Of a stretch of 64,000 nt of DNA, positions 24,362-33,716 are shown in pieces. Each line of letters begins with the position of its first letter. The stretch's first letter is position 1. Below the pieces are notes generated by a model that was given only the letters and a program-made list of their open reading frames with translations, was not told the DNA's origin and did no database searches. The stretch covers positions 248,001 through 312,000 of the forward strand of contig CAWFMO010000002.1 in the NCBI GenBank assembly GCA_963817065.1. Direction: 5' to 3'. This DNA is from CAWFMO01 sp963817065 (lineage in GTDB: Bacteria > Actinomycetota > Thermoleophilia > Solirubrobacterales > 70-9). The translations under genes and the position numbers were made by a program.

Positions 24362-25017
24362 TCGCCGAGGATCTTCGCCTTCTGTGCCTCGAACTCGGCG
24401 TCGCTGAGCGCCCCGGACTCCTTCAGCTGCGCCAGCTTCTCGAGCCTGGCGACCGAGTCGCCGCCGGCGGCGATGTTCGACCAACCCTGCGCGGCGCCGG
24501 CGAGACCGCCGGTCGCGGGGGCGGCCGGCGGCGTCGCCTGGGATTGGCCCGCGGGGCGGATCTGCCCCTCGGCCGCGGGCTGCGGGGCCCGCTCCCAGTC
24601 GATCGCGATCTTCGCCGGGTCGCTCTTGTCGACCTTCACCGGCAGCCGCACGCCCTGGCCGAGCTGGGCGCTCGCCGGGACCATGTACTGCTGGTTGATG
24701 CGGTAGGGGTCGCGCCCGGAGACGTGGATCTCGAGGTCGAGGTTGAGGTTGAACCACGAGGCCCCGCGCTCGGGGGTTCCCATCCCGACGATCACGCCCT
24801 CGCCCGGCGCGCCCTCGGCGAGGATCCGGCCCCGGTCGCCGGACTTGTCGGTCAGGTCCTTGAGCTGCTCGTTGGCATCGCCGACCATGTCGCCCATCTG
24901 TTTCATCATCCCGCCCATGCCGGTGCCGTATCCGGCCTCCTGCTGCTGCTGCTTCTGCATCTCACGGCCGGTCTTGGTGAGCTCGGCCATGTCCTTCATC
25001 GACTTGAAAAGCCCCAT
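24358..25017 (-). CDS. SHOCT-domain protein
   Basis: 219 aa. The C-terminal ~30 residues form a SHOCT motif (RLEKLAQLKESGALSDAEFEAQKAKIL). The N-terminus has Met/Gln-rich stretches (MQKQQQQEAGYGTGMGGMM). The middle domain is strand-rich (VIVGMGTPERGASWFNLNLDLEI) and continues into an Ala/Pro linker. Cytoplasmic, no signal peptide. SHOCT domains often mediate oligomerisation or membrane contact. Ends in a GTGA overlap with the next gene. Confidence 0.82.
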   Translation of the reverse strand: MGLFKSMKDMAELTKTGREMQKQQQQEAGYGTGMGGMMKQMGDMVGDANEQLKDLTDKSGDRGRILAEGAPGEGVIVGMGTPERGASWFNLNLDLEIHVSGRDPYRINQQYMVPASAQLGQGVRLPVKVDKSDPAKIAIDWERAPQPAAEGQIRPAGQSQATPPAAPATGGLAGAAQGWSNIAAGGDSVARLEKLAQLKESGALSDAEFEAQKAKILGE

Positions 25018-25073
25018 CGTTCTCCTCGCTTGCTCGCTGACCCGGTCGGACCCATTATCGCGAATCGACCGCC

Positions 25074-26108
25074 CTAGTCGAACACCACCTTCTCGACCGC
25101 CGCCGTGGTCGCCTCGCAGCCGATCACCGACGGCGCTTTGCTGAGCGCGGTGTCGGGGTCCTTGAGGCCGTGGCCGGTGAGCACGCAGACGACCGTCGCC
25201 GGCTTCTCATCCCCCTCGACGACCGGCAGCCCGTGCGCGAGCACCCCGGCGACCGAGGCCGCCGAGGCCGGCTCGCAGAAGACGCCCTCGCTGTCGGCGA
25301 GCCAGTAGTAGGCGTCGAGGATCTGCTCGTCGCTGACCGCGGCGACGCGGCCGCGTGAGCCGGTGAAGGCGCTCATCGCCTCTTCCCAGCGCGCCGGGTT
25401 GCCGATCCGGATCGCCGAGGCGACGGTCTCCGGCTCGGCGACCCGCTCCCCGAGAACCAGCGGCGCCGCGCCCTCGGCCTGGAAGCCGTAGAGGATCGGC
25501 GAGACGTCGCGCTCGCCGAAGCCCTTCCACCACGAGGTCACGTTGCCGGCGTTGCCCACCGGTATCGAAAGAGCATCGGGGGCGGCGCCGAGCTCGTCGA
25601 TGACCTCGAACGCGGCGGTCTTCTGGCCTTCGATCCGCCACGGGTTGACCGAGTTGACGAGCTCGACGGGGTGGTTCTGGGCGAGCTCGCGGACGATCGT
25701 CAGCGCCTGGTCGAAGTTGCCCTCGATCGCGATCACCTTGGCGCCGTGCATCAGCGCCTGGGCGAGCTTGCCGATCGCGATCTTGCCCTCGGGGACGATC
25801 ACCGCGCCGCGCATCCCGGCCCGCGCCGCGTATGCGGCGCAGCTCGCGGCCGTGTTGCCGGTCGAGGCGCAGATGATCGCCTCGCGCCCGGCACCGGCGG
25901 CGCGCGAGACGGCGACCGTCATCCCGCGGTCCTTGAAGCTCCCGGTCGGGTTGGCGCCCTCGAACTTGAGGTAGGTCTCGGCGCCGATCTTCTCCGAGAG
26001 CCGCGGCGAGTGGATCAGCGGCGTCGAGCCCTCGTTGAGCGTGATCACCGGGTCGCCCGGCTCGAGCGGCAACGAGTCGCGGTATCTCTCGATCAGCGGC
26101 TGGGGCAC
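25074..26108 (-). CDS. thrC: Threonine synthase
   Basis: PLP enzyme converting O-phosphohomoserine to threonine. 344 aa, short form typical of bacteria. The PLP lysine is Lys59 in GSFKDRGMT. Phosphate-binding region: PVGNAGNVTSWWKGF. Follows hom by 13 bases, in the usual hom-thrC order. The downstream thrB lies three genes further on. Confidence 0.95.
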   Translation of the reverse strand: MPQPLIERYRDSLPLEPGDPVITLNEGSTPLIHSPRLSEKIGAETYLKFEGANPTGSFKDRGMTVAVSRAAGAGREAIICASTGNTAASCAAYAARAGMRGAVIVPEGKIAIGKLAQALMHGAKVIAIEGNFDQALTIVRELAQNHPVELVNSVNPWRIEGQKTAAFEVIDELGAAPDALSIPVGNAGNVTSWWKGFGERDVSPILYGFQAEGAAPLVLGERVAEPETVASAIRIGNPARWEEAMSAFTGSRGRVAAVSDEQILDAYYWLADSEGVFCEPASAASVAGVLAHGLPVVEGDEKPATVVCVLTGHGLKDPDTALSKAPSVIGCEATTAAVEKVVFD

Positions 26109-26121
26109 GGCGGCGCTCCCA

Positions 26122-27348
26122 TCAGACGAACTCCTCCTCGATCACCCGGATCGAGCGTGGCGGCGCGCGCAGGAACTTGAGCTTCGCGATCTTCTTCAGC
26201 GCCGCCCGGAAGTTGCGCTCGCTGACCCGGTGCATGACCATCACCAGCCGGGCGTCCTCGCCGAGGCCCTCCTGGTTCACGCTCCGCACCGAGATCCCGT
26301 TCTCGCCGAGGATCTCGGCGATCTTCGCCAGGACCCCGGGCTCGTCGGCGACCTCGAGGTGGAGGTAGAACGCCGACTCGAGGTCCTTGGCGATCTTCAG
26401 CTTCGCGTTCTCCTCGAAGAGCGGCGAGCCGCCCGCGATCACCGAGACGACGTCGCCGAGCACCGCGGCGGCGGTCTGCGGGCCGCCGGCGCCGGGCCCC
26501 GACATCGTGATCTCGGTGATCGTCGGCGCCTCGACCATCACCGCGTTGAACGGGCCCTCGATCGGCGCCAGCGGGTGCCCGGGGAACAGGAAGCATGGAA
26601 AGACGCGGACGCTGAGCTCGTCGCCGAGCCGCTCGGCGACCCCGAGCAGCTTCAGCGAGAGCCCGAGCTCCTTGGCGTATGTGAGGTCCTCGGGGGTGAT
26701 CGCCTCGATCCCCTCGTAGGGAACCTGGTCGAGGGTCACCGGGGCCCCGAACGCGAGCCGGGCGAGGATCACCATCTTCGCCGCGGCGTCGGCGCCGTTC
26801 ACGTCCTCGGTCGGGTCGGCCTCGGCGTAGCCCCGCTTCTGGGCGTCGGCGAGCGCGTCGTCGTAGGAGGCGCCGGTCTTCGCCATCTCGGTGAGGATGA
26901 AGTTGGTCGTCCCGTTGACGATCCCGAAGACCTTCTCGATCGGGACCGCGCCGAGGCTCTCCTGGACAACGCGGATCACCGGGATCGCCCCGGCGACCGC
27001 GGCCTCGAAGCGAAGCTGCGCGCCGCCCTCGCGCGCGGCGGCGACGAGCTCGGGGCCGTGCTGGGCGACGAGCTGCTTGTTGGCGGTGATCACGTGCCGG
27101 CCCTCCCGCAGAGCGCGGGTGACGTATTCGCGCGCCGGGTCGACGCCGCCGATCAGCTCGACGATCACGTCGCTGGCGGTCAGGATCTCCTCGAAGTCGC
27201 CCTTCTTGCTGCTCAGGACGCCCGTCACCTGCGGCGGGCGGCCGGCGACCTCCTCGACCATCTCGGCGCGCTCTTCGAGCAGCTCCTTGAAGGCACCGCC
27301 CACGGTGCCCTTGCCGAGGATCCCGACGTAGACCGGCTTCTCGGACAT
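26122..27348 (-). CDS. hom: Homoserine dehydrogenase
   Basis: NAD(P)-dependent reduction of aspartate semialdehyde to homoserine. 408 aa. Rossmann motif GILGKGTVGGAF at the N-terminus. The catalytic region follows (ITANKQLVAQ, NGTTNFILTEM, GYAEADPTEDVNG). The C-terminal ~80 residues form an ACT domain (LHLEVADEPGVLAKIAEIL), the usual threonine-feedback site. Start at ATG 27348, two bases after the lysA stop; in-frame upstream reading is not protein-like. Confidence 0.96.
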   Translation of the reverse strand: MSEKPVYVGILGKGTVGGAFKELLEERAEMVEEVAGRPPQVTGVLSSKKGDFEEILTASDVIVELIGGVDPAREYVTRALREGRHVITANKQLVAQHGPELVAAAREGGAQLRFEAAVAGAIPVIRVVQESLGAVPIEKVFGIVNGTTNFILTEMAKTGASYDDALADAQKRGYAEADPTEDVNGADAAAKMVILARLAFGAPVTLDQVPYEGIEAITPEDLTYAKELGLSLKLLGVAERLGDELSVRVFPCFLFPGHPLAPIEGPFNAVMVEAPTITEITMSGPGAGGPQTAAAVLGDVVSVIAGGSPLFEENAKLKIAKDLESAFYLHLEVADEPGVLAKIAEILGENGISVRSVNQEGLGEDARLVMVMHRVSERNFRAALKKIAKLKFLRAPPRSIRVIEEEFV

Positions 27349-27350
27349 CG

Positions 27351-28673
27351 CTACGCGTCCCTCGAGAGCAGGTCGTCCCAGGACTCGCGGCGGACGACCA
27401 CCCTCGAGCCGCCGTCGCGGCAGAAGATCACCGGCGGGCGCGGGACGCCGTTGTAGTTGTTGGCCATCGAGTGGCCGTAGGCGCCGGTCGCCGCGGTGAC
27501 GAGGACGTCGCCGGGCGCCGGTGCGGCGAGCGCCGCGTCGCGGATCAGGACGTCGCCGGACTCGCAGTGCATTCCGGCGATCGTCGCGGTCGTATCCGCG
27601 GCGGCGCCGGCGCGGTTCGCGATCAGCGCCTCGTAGCGCGCGCCGTAGAGCATCGGGCGCAGGTTGTCGGACATGCCGCCGTCGACGGCGACGTAGGTGC
27701 GGACCCCGGGGATCTCCTTCACGGTCCCGACCTCGTAGGCGGTGAGGCCGGCGTTGCCGACCAGCGATCGCCCTGGCTCGATCAGGATCCGCGGCATCGG
27801 ATCGAAGAGCTTGCTCACGCCCTCGACCTTGACGCCGACGTAGTCCTCGAGCGACGGCGGCTCGTCCTCGCTCGTATAGGCGATCCCGAGCCCGCCGCCG
27901 ATGTTCAGCAGCTCGGGCTGGAGCTCGACCGCGCGGCAGAAGTCGGCGATCACCTCGATCGCCTTGACGTAGGGCTCGAGCTCGAAGATCTGCGAGCCGA
28001 TGTGGGCGTGGAGCCCGACGAGCTCGAGGTTGCGCGCCGCGCGGACCTCGGCGACCGCACGCTCGGCGAGCCCGTCCTCGAGTCCGAAGCCGAACTTCGA
28101 GTCGAGCTGGCCGGTCTGGACGTAGGAGTGGGTCGAGGGCTTGATCCCGGGCGTCAACCGGATCAGGACCCGCTGCGGGCGATCGAGCAGCGCGTCGAGG
28201 CGCGCGATCTCGTCGAAGGAATCCAAGATGATGTGGCCGACTCCGGCCTCGATCGCGTAGCGGAGCTCGGCCTCGGTCTTGTTGTTGCCATGCATGTGGA
28301 TCCGCGCCGGGTCGAAGCCTCCGGCGAGCGCGATCCGCAGCTCGCCGCCGGAGGCGACGTCGACCGAGAGCCCCTCTTCGCGGAACAGCGCGCACGACGC
28401 GGTGCTCGGGAACGCCTTACTCGCGAACAGGACCTCGAAGTCGGCGCCGCGCTGCTCGAACGCGGCCAGGTAGCGGCGGGCGCGCTCGCGCATGTCGTCC
28501 TCGGCGTAGATGTAAGCCGGGGTCCCGTGCTCGCGCGCGAGCTCGACCACGTCGCAGCCCGCGATCTCGAGGTGCCCGAGCTCGTTGACGCGGCTGCCGA
28601 TCGGGTAGACCGGCGAGCCCGCAATCGGATCGGCCTCGGCGACTCCGGCGTTGCTGTCGTCGGGTGGGTTCAC
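27351..28673 (-). CDS. lysA: Diaminopimelate decarboxylase
   Basis: PLP fold III enzyme, last step of lysine synthesis. 440 aa from GTG 28673. The PLP lysine is Lys86 (FASKAFPS). Further motifs: LHAHIGSQI, GGGLGIAY, EPGRSLVGNAG, CESGD and YGHSMANNYNG. Start uncertain: no clear ribosome site is visible, and a GTG at 28712 would add 13 residues. Heads the lysA-hom-thrC group, linking the two branches from aspartate semialdehyde. Confidence 0.95.
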   Translation of the reverse strand: MNPPDDSNAGVAEADPIAGSPVYPIGSRVNELGHLEIAGCDVVELAREHGTPAYIYAEDDMRERARRYLAAFEQRGADFEVLFASKAFPSTASCALFREEGLSVDVASGGELRIALAGGFDPARIHMHGNNKTEAELRYAIEAGVGHIILDSFDEIARLDALLDRPQRVLIRLTPGIKPSTHSYVQTGQLDSKFGFGLEDGLAERAVAEVRAARNLELVGLHAHIGSQIFELEPYVKAIEVIADFCRAVELQPELLNIGGGLGIAYTSEDEPPSLEDYVGVKVEGVSKLFDPMPRILIEPGRSLVGNAGLTAYEVGTVKEIPGVRTYVAVDGGMSDNLRPMLYGARYEALIANRAGAAADTTATIAGMHCESGDVLIRDAALAAPAPGDVLVTAATGAYGHSMANNYNGVPRPPVIFCRDGGSRVVVRRESWDDLLSRDA

Positions 28674-28733
28674 GAGCAGCCATTCTGACGCAGCGTCGCC
28701 CGTCCCCCGCACGCCCCCGCCCGTGGCCCCCGG

Positions 28734-29450
28734 CTACTCGGGCTGCTCGGGCTGCTCGGGCTCCCCGGGCTCCCCGGCCTCGTCGACGGTCTGCGAGCCG
28801 GAATCGCCGGGCGGGGCGGCGTTCGGCTCCTCGACGACCTCCGGTTCCGGAACATCCACGGCGCCGAGATCGACCGCGGGAACTTCCTCGGTTGCGATGC
28901 CGCCGTCGTCCTCGGGCGCCGGCACGTCGACGGCGGCGGCGGCGATGCCGTTGCCGATGCCGTTGCCCTTGATGCCGTTGGCGCTCGAGACCCCGCCCCC
29001 GTCGCCGTCACCGCTTCCGCCGGGGTCCGGGTCGGAGTCCTGGTCGCCCCCCGCCGGCGGCGCGGCCTCGACGGGCAGTGCGGGGATGCTCGGCTGAGTT
29101 GAGGGGGTTGGAGCGGTCGGGCCCGGATCGCCTCCGCGCCGCTCCGACCCGCGCTCGGGATCGCGGCCGCCCGGATCCCCGAGGGCGGCCGGGGCCGGAA
29201 CCAGCCCGACGGCGGCGAGCTCGCCGCTCGCATCCACCGGAGACGCACCGCGATCGGCGCTCGGCTCCCCGCGCTGGAGAACCTGGACCGCGATCCCGTG
29301 CGGCGACGGGGTCGGCCAGTTCTCGAAGCCGACCAGCGGCCGCAGGGCGCCGGCGACCCCGAGGACCGCCGCGGTCAGCGCAACGGCAGTCCCGATTCCG
29401 GCGAGGTTCACCCGCCTGGTGATCTGGCGCGTCTGGGTGGCTCGGTCCAT
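28734..29450 (-). CDS. Single-TM protein with Pro/Gly/acidic extracellular region
   Basis: 238 aa. Short basic N-terminus (MDRATQTRQITRRV), one membrane segment (~residues 17-40), then a long low-complexity region rich in Pro, Gly, Asp, Ala and Glu that ends in GEPEQPEQPE repeats. Probably anchored in the membrane with a disordered outside domain. No enzymatic motif. Resembles the nearby protein at 30305. Function unknown; low complexity rather than conservation is its main feature. Confidence 0.6.
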   Translation of the reverse strand: MDRATQTRQITRRVNLAGIGTAVALTAAVLGVAGALRPLVGFENWPTPSPHGIAVQVLQRGEPSADRGASPVDASGELAAVGLVPAPAALGDPGGRDPERGSERRGGDPGPTAPTPSTQPSIPALPVEAAPPAGGDQDSDPDPGGSGDGDGGGVSSANGIKGNGIGNGIAAAAVDVPAPEDDGGIATEEVPAVDLGAVDVPEPEVVEEPNAAPPGDSGSQTVDEAGEPGEPEQPEQPE

Positions 29451-29561
29451 GGTCGTTGGGCGCCTCGGGTTCAGGATCGGCGCGTTGCGGCGCCGAGCTT
29501 GAGTCCGCGCTCGCATCTCATACGTCCGGCCAATTCGGGCCGCCTGGGAGACTTCAGCCGG

Positions 29562-30308
29562 ATGGCTGCCGAGAACCCGGTTCCGCACACCCATCGCGAG
29601 CCGGCCGACGTCGGCGTCGAGCGGGGACTCGCCTACGCGCTCTGGATGCCCGAGGACGGCGAGCCGCCTGCCGGCGGCCGCCCCGGGGTGGTGATCCTCC
29701 ACGGTGCGGGCTCACGCAAGGAGAACCACGCCGACTTCGCGCGGCTCGCGACCGCGAACGGCTGGGCCGCGCTCGCGTTCGACGCCCGGGGCCACGGCGA
29801 CTCGGAGGGCGGGATGTCGCCGGGGGCGGTCGACGACGGCGGTCGGATGGCGCGCCTGCTCGGCACCCAGCCGGGGGTCGACCCCGAGCGGGTGATCCTC
29901 CGCGGCTCGAGCATGGGCGGGTTCCTGGCACTGCACGCCGCTGCCGTCTCGACCGCCGTCGCCGGCGTGATCGCGATCTGCCCGGCCTCCGAGGACGGCC
30001 TTCGCCGGGGGCTGAAGCGCGGCGACTACGAGATGCGGGTCGAGGACCCCGACGCGATGCGCGCCTGGCTCGCCGAGCACGACCTGCGCCAGGCGGTCGA
30101 GCAGATCGGGGCGCGGCCGCTCGCCTTCCTGCACGCCGAGGGCGACGAGCGAATCCCCTACACGTGGTCGAGCGAGCTGCACGAGCACGCGATCGGGCCG
30201 CGAAAGCTGATCGTCGCTCCGGGCGGGCACCACCGCTCGGTCCAGCACGACCCCGAGCTGCAGTCGGTCGCCCTGAGCTGGATCGAGCGCGAGCTCAGCC
30301 CGCGCTAG
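29562..30308 (+). CDS. Alpha/beta hydrolase (dienelactone-hydrolase-like)
   Basis: 248 aa. Oxyanion region VILHGAGSRKENH, nucleophile elbow GSSMGG (Ser117), acid at EGDERIPY and catalytic His at GGHHRS complete the triad. Soluble. Resembles serine esterases/acyl hydrolases with a cap-less core; substrate unknown. The stop shares the CTAG with the convergent gene at 30305. ATG 29562 chosen, since the long in-frame upstream reading is antisense to the preceding gene. Confidence 0.85.
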   Translation: MAAENPVPHTHREPADVGVERGLAYALWMPEDGEPPAGGRPGVVILHGAGSRKENHADFARLATANGWAALAFDARGHGDSEGGMSPGAVDDGGRMARLLGTQPGVDPERVILRGSSMGGFLALHAAAVSTAVAGVIAICPASEDGLRRGLKRGDYEMRVEDPDAMRAWLAEHDLRQAVEQIGARPLAFLHAEGDERIPYTWSSELHEHAIGPRKLIVAPGGHHRSVQHDPELQSVALSWIERELSPR

Positions 30309-30970
30309 GGGTACTGGCCGGGATTGCCGAGGGCGCCGTTGATCGTGCCCTCGACGATGTTGCCCGTCTGGTCGAGCGTCTGGCCGACGACCCAGGCGAC
30401 CGTGCCGACGAGTCCCGGGACCGGGGTCGCGCTTACGACCTCGTTCAGGGTCCCGGCGAGCTGGTTGGTGGTCTGGCCGACCGCGTTGAGGAGCGGCGCC
30501 GTGGGCTGGAGCGCGGTGTTGACGCTGTCCGCGACCTGGTCGAGGACGCCGGGGGGAGTCGGCTGTCCCGGGGTGACGGGCGCGACCTGCTGGCCCGGGG
30601 ACGTGCCGCCGGGGGTGGTCGTCCCGCCGCCGCCATCGCCGCCGGTGACCGGGGCTCCGCCGCCCCCGCCGCCGGGGGCCACGACCGAGTCGGGGTCACC
30701 GGGAGTCGCGAAGCTGACCGGGGTGCCGCTGGCCGCGACCGCCGCCGGGGCCGTCGAGAGCGCCTCGGACGCCGCGCGGCTCGGGGCCGCGGCGACTTCC
30801 TGGGCCTGGACCGCGCGCGGGTCGCCCCCGACGCCGCCCGAGGGCCAGCCGTTGAAGGCGACGAGCGCGACGCCGAGCAGCGCCGCGACGCCCGCGGCGG
30901 CGATCAGCGCCCCGCTGGCGCCGAGCCCGGCGATGAAGGTGCGTTCGCTGGTCGCAGACATAGCGGTCAT
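30305..30970 (-). CDS. Single-TM Ala/Pro/Gly-rich envelope protein
   Basis: 221 aa. A membrane segment spans residues ~13-40 (FIAGLGASGALIAAAGVAALLG). The outside part is Gly/Pro/Thr-rich (VVAPGGGGGGAPVTGGDGGGG). The C-terminal half has a predicted helical segment (GVLDQVADSVNTALQPTAPLL and LAGTLNEVV). Probably a membrane-anchored, partly disordered cell-envelope protein. Starts at ATG 30970 (or 30961). Function unknown. Confidence 0.65.
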   Translation of the reverse strand: MTAMSATSERTFIAGLGASGALIAAAGVAALLGVALVAFNGWPSGGVGGDPRAVQAQEVAAAPSRAASEALSTAPAAVAASGTPVSFATPGDPDSVVAPGGGGGGAPVTGGDGGGGTTTPGGTSPGQQVAPVTPGQPTPPGVLDQVADSVNTALQPTAPLLNAVGQTTNQLAGTLNEVVSATPVPGLVGTVAWVVGQTLDQTGNIVEGTINGALGNPGQYP

Positions 30971-31027
30971 CGTGATTGATCATCGGCACCCCCGCCAAGA
31001 ACCTTTAGCCGAATGGACTACATGAAC

Positions 31028-31059
31028 GCCGGCTCCTCCGCTATGCGTCCGGGGCCGGC
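31028..31059 (-). terminator. Hairpin after the M23 peptidase gene
   Basis: GCCGGCTCC (31028-31036) and GGGGCCGGC (31051-31059) pair with one mismatch around a 14-base loop, just beyond the stop of the M23 peptidase gene at 31064. There is no T-tract, so its termination strength is uncertain. Confidence 0.35.
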
Positions 31060-31063
31060 TCAG

Positions 31064-32206
31064 CTAGAGGTAGCCCATCGGGTCGGTCGCCGACCCGTTG
31101 ATCCGGACCTCGAAGTGGAGGTGGTCGCCGAAGCAGTGACCGGTGCAGCCGACGTAGCCGAGGATCTCTCCCTGGGCGATCGAGCCGCTGGTCTTGGCGA
31201 AGCTCGACTGGTGCGCGTAACAGGTGGAGAGCCCGCCGCCGTGATCGATGCAGGTGTAGTTCCCGTAACCGCCGGTCGGCCCCGCGAGCTCGATGCTCCC
31301 GGCCTTGGCCGCGCGGATCGGGGTCCCGGAGGGCACGCCGATGTCGACGCCCTCGTGCATCCGGCCCCAGCGGTAGCCGAAGCCCGAGGTCACCGGTCCG
31401 TTGACGGGCCAGATGAATCCCGCCGATCCGCCCTGGATCGGCCCCGCGGGCAACGGGCTCGATGAGCCCGAGAGCTGCTCCTGGACCTGCTTCGAGACCT
31501 CCGAGAGGTCGCCCTCGAGGTGCTTCCTGTCCTCGCGGGTCGAGGCCAGCGCCTTCTGCTGCTTGGAGCGCGCCGAGGCCAGCTCCGAGTTCCGCGACTG
31601 GAGCTGCGATCGCGTCTTCTCGAGCTCGGCCTCCTTCGCGGCGACCTCGTCGCGGGCGATCGTGATCTGCTCGACCGCGGTCTCGGTCTGGTCGCGGAGG
31701 TCGCGGACCCGCACGATCACGCCTGACTCCATGTTCTCGATCCGCTGCAGGTACTCGTCGCGCTCGAGCAGGTCGCCGAAGCCGTCGGACTCGAGGATCA
31801 CGGTCAGCGCGTCGGGCTCGTTCGACTTGTAGATGTCGACGAGCCGCTGCGAGAGGATCTCGAGCGAGCGCCGGAGCCGCGCGCGCAGCTCCGCGAGCCG
31901 GTTCTCGGCCGCGGTGAGCTCGTTCTGGATCCGCGTCAGCTCGGCCTCGACCACGGCCTCGCGGTTGCGCAGCTCGGCGATATCGCCGCGCAGCGAGTCG
32001 ATGCGGTCGTTGTAGGCGCTGATCGTCGTCGTCAGCACGCCTTCGCGGTGCTCGGCGTCGTCGAGCTTGCCCTGGATCTCGTTGAAGCGCTCGAGCGCCG
32101 ACTGCGCAGGGGCGCGCTCGGGACCGAGCAGCACGACCAGCGCGCCGAGGCCCGCGAGGGCGAGCGCGAGCGCGCGCAGGGGCCTATGTCCGATCGCTGT
32201 CTGCAT
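31064..32206 (-). CDS. M23-family peptidase with coiled coil (EnvC-like)
   Basis: 380 aa, exported (signal peptide ends PERAPAQSA). Residues ~40-240 are a coiled coil (KLDDAEHREGVLTT to DRKHLEGDLSEVSKQ). The C-terminal LytM domain has HEGVDIGVP and HLHFEV, giving the HxxxD and HxH zinc ligands. Such proteins cut peptidoglycan peptides or activate amidases at division. The tip residues NGSATDPMGYL are the usual family end. Clean ATG start at 32206. Confidence 0.93.
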   Translation of the reverse strand: MQTAIGHRPLRALALALAGLGALVVLLGPERAPAQSALERFNEIQGKLDDAEHREGVLTTTISAYNDRIDSLRGDIAELRNREAVVEAELTRIQNELTAAENRLAELRARLRRSLEILSQRLVDIYKSNEPDALTVILESDGFGDLLERDEYLQRIENMESGVIVRVRDLRDQTETAVEQITIARDEVAAKEAELEKTRSQLQSRNSELASARSKQQKALASTREDRKHLEGDLSEVSKQVQEQLSGSSSPLPAGPIQGGSAGFIWPVNGPVTSGFGYRWGRMHEGVDIGVPSGTPIRAAKAGSIELAGPTGGYGNYTCIDHGGGLSTCYAHQSSFAKTSGSIAQGEILGYVGCTGHCFGDHLHFEVRINGSATDPMGYL

Positions 32207-32282
32207 CGTCCCGCCTAACTATTCGCCGCCGCCCGGCCGGGCCTGCAAGCGACGTTTCAGGTTAGGGAATCCAGCCGACCGT

Positions 32283-33569
32283 CTAGGCGGGCGCGGGGGT
32301 GCGCTCGGCCGGCTCGGCGGGCTTCGCGGCGCCGTTCGGGGAGGCGACCTCGGCTGCCCACTGCAGGCGCTCGCGGTATTCGGACGCCTGCATCCGCGAG
32401 ATCACCAGGCGCTGGACCTGGGCCGTGCCCTCGAACAGCTGGTAGATCTTCGAGTCGCGGAACCACTTCTCGAGCGGGCACTCCTTCGACCACGCGTAGG
32501 GGCCGACGAGGTCCATCAACGTGGTCGTCGCCCACATCGTGACGTCGCCGCCCTTGAGCTTCGACATCGAGCCCTGGCCGCCGGTCATCGGGCGGCCGTT
32601 GCGGCCCATCCACGAAGCGCGCTGGACGAGCAGCCGCGAGGCCTCGATCTCGGTCGCGACGTCGGCGAGCACCTGCTGGATCCGCTGCTGCTCGAGCATC
32701 GGCGTGCCGTCGGACTCGCTCTTGCCGTCGAGGTACTCGAGCGTCCACTCGTAGGCGGCCTGCGCGATCCCGATCGCCGAGGCGCCGACGATCGGCCGCG
32801 TGAGCTCGAAGGTCGCGAGCGCGTTCGAGGCGCCGGAGCGCTTGCCCGATCGCGCGCGCTCGAGCTTCTTCTCGAGCTTGTCCATCCCGCCGAGCAGGTT
32901 CTCGAGCGGGATCCGGCAGTCCTCGAGGATCACCTCGGAGGTGTCGGAGGCGCGAATCCCGATCTTGGTCTCCTTCTTTCCGGCGCGCAGGCCGGGGGTC
33001 CCCTTCGCGACCACGAACGACGCCTGGCCGCGGTGGCCGAGCTCGGGAGCGACGTTGGCGACGACGACGGTGACGTCGGCGATCCCGCCGTTGGTGATGA
33101 AGACCTTGTTCCCGTTCAGGACCCACTCGTCGCCGTCACGGACCGCGGTCGAGCGGAGGCTCTTGACGTCGGAGCCGGCCTGCGGCTCGGTGACCGCGTA
33201 GGCGCCCATCATGATCTCCTCGTCGGTGCCGAAGCACTGCGGCACCCACTGGGCGATCTGCTCAGGCGTACCCGAGGCGGCGATACCGGCGGCGGCGAGC
33301 GAGGAGCCCGAGATCGCCAGCGCGATCCCGGCACAGCCCCAGTGGAGCTCCTCGGCGTAGATCGTCGAGTACATCCCGTCGGGATCGGAGCCCATGCGCT
33401 GGATCTGGTCGAGCCCGTGGAGGCCCCACTTGCGCGCCTCCTTGACGACCTCCCAGGGGGTCGACTCCTCGGCGTCGTGCTTGGGCGCCGCGGGCCTGAT
33501 CACCTCGCGGGCGAACTTGCGGCAATAGTCCTTGAACTCCTGCTGCTCCTCGTTGAACGAGAAATCCAT
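32283..33569 (-). CDS. Acyl-CoA dehydrogenase
   Basis: FAD enzyme that introduces the alpha-beta double bond in fatty acid oxidation. 428 aa. N-terminal MDFSFNEEQQEFKDYCRKF, FAD/substrate region YAVTEPQAGSDV, middle strands VFITNGGIADVTVVV, C-terminal ...KIYQLFEGTAQVQRLVISRM with the family LFEGTAQ segment. An operator-like palindrome 49 bases upstream (33618-33636) is nearly identical to one upstream of the thiolase at 38148, which suggests co-regulation by a fatty-acid-responsive TetR-type regulator. ATG 33569 is followed by a good family start. Confidence 0.95.
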   Translation of the reverse strand: MDFSFNEEQQEFKDYCRKFAREVIRPAAPKHDAEESTPWEVVKEARKWGLHGLDQIQRMGSDPDGMYSTIYAEELHWGCAGIALAISGSSLAAAGIAASGTPEQIAQWVPQCFGTDEEIMMGAYAVTEPQAGSDVKSLRSTAVRDGDEWVLNGNKVFITNGGIADVTVVVANVAPELGHRGQASFVVAKGTPGLRAGKKETKIGIRASDTSEVILEDCRIPLENLLGGMDKLEKKLERARSGKRSGASNALATFELTRPIVGASAIGIAQAAYEWTLEYLDGKSESDGTPMLEQQRIQQVLADVATEIEASRLLVQRASWMGRNGRPMTGGQGSMSKLKGGDVTMWATTTLMDLVGPYAWSKECPLEKWFRDSKIYQLFEGTAQVQRLVISRMQASEYRERLQWAAEVASPNGAAKPAEPAERTPAPA

Positions 33570-33617
33570 CTGCGTGGCGCCTCCGTGGGTTGCGAAGCTG
33601 GTTTCGAGTAACCGATT

Positions 33618-33636
33618 GACTGGTCAGTCAGCCAGT
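33618..33636. promoter_or_regulatory. Operator-like palindrome upstream of acyl-CoA dehydrogenase
   Basis: GACTGGTCAGTCAGCCAGT, with arms ACTGG and CCAGT. Differs at 2 of 19 positions from the element upstream of the thiolase (39406-39424). On the coding strand both are followed by GGTTA[CT] at the same spacing, a shared -10-like box. Likely binding site of a TetR-family repressor, by analogy. Confidence 0.6.
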
Positions 33637-33716
33637 TTACCCGACACCCGCGACGGCGGTGGCAGCCAGGCGTGAGCCAGGCACGGGCCGCGCGGCGCGT
33701 CGAGTAGGTTTCGACG

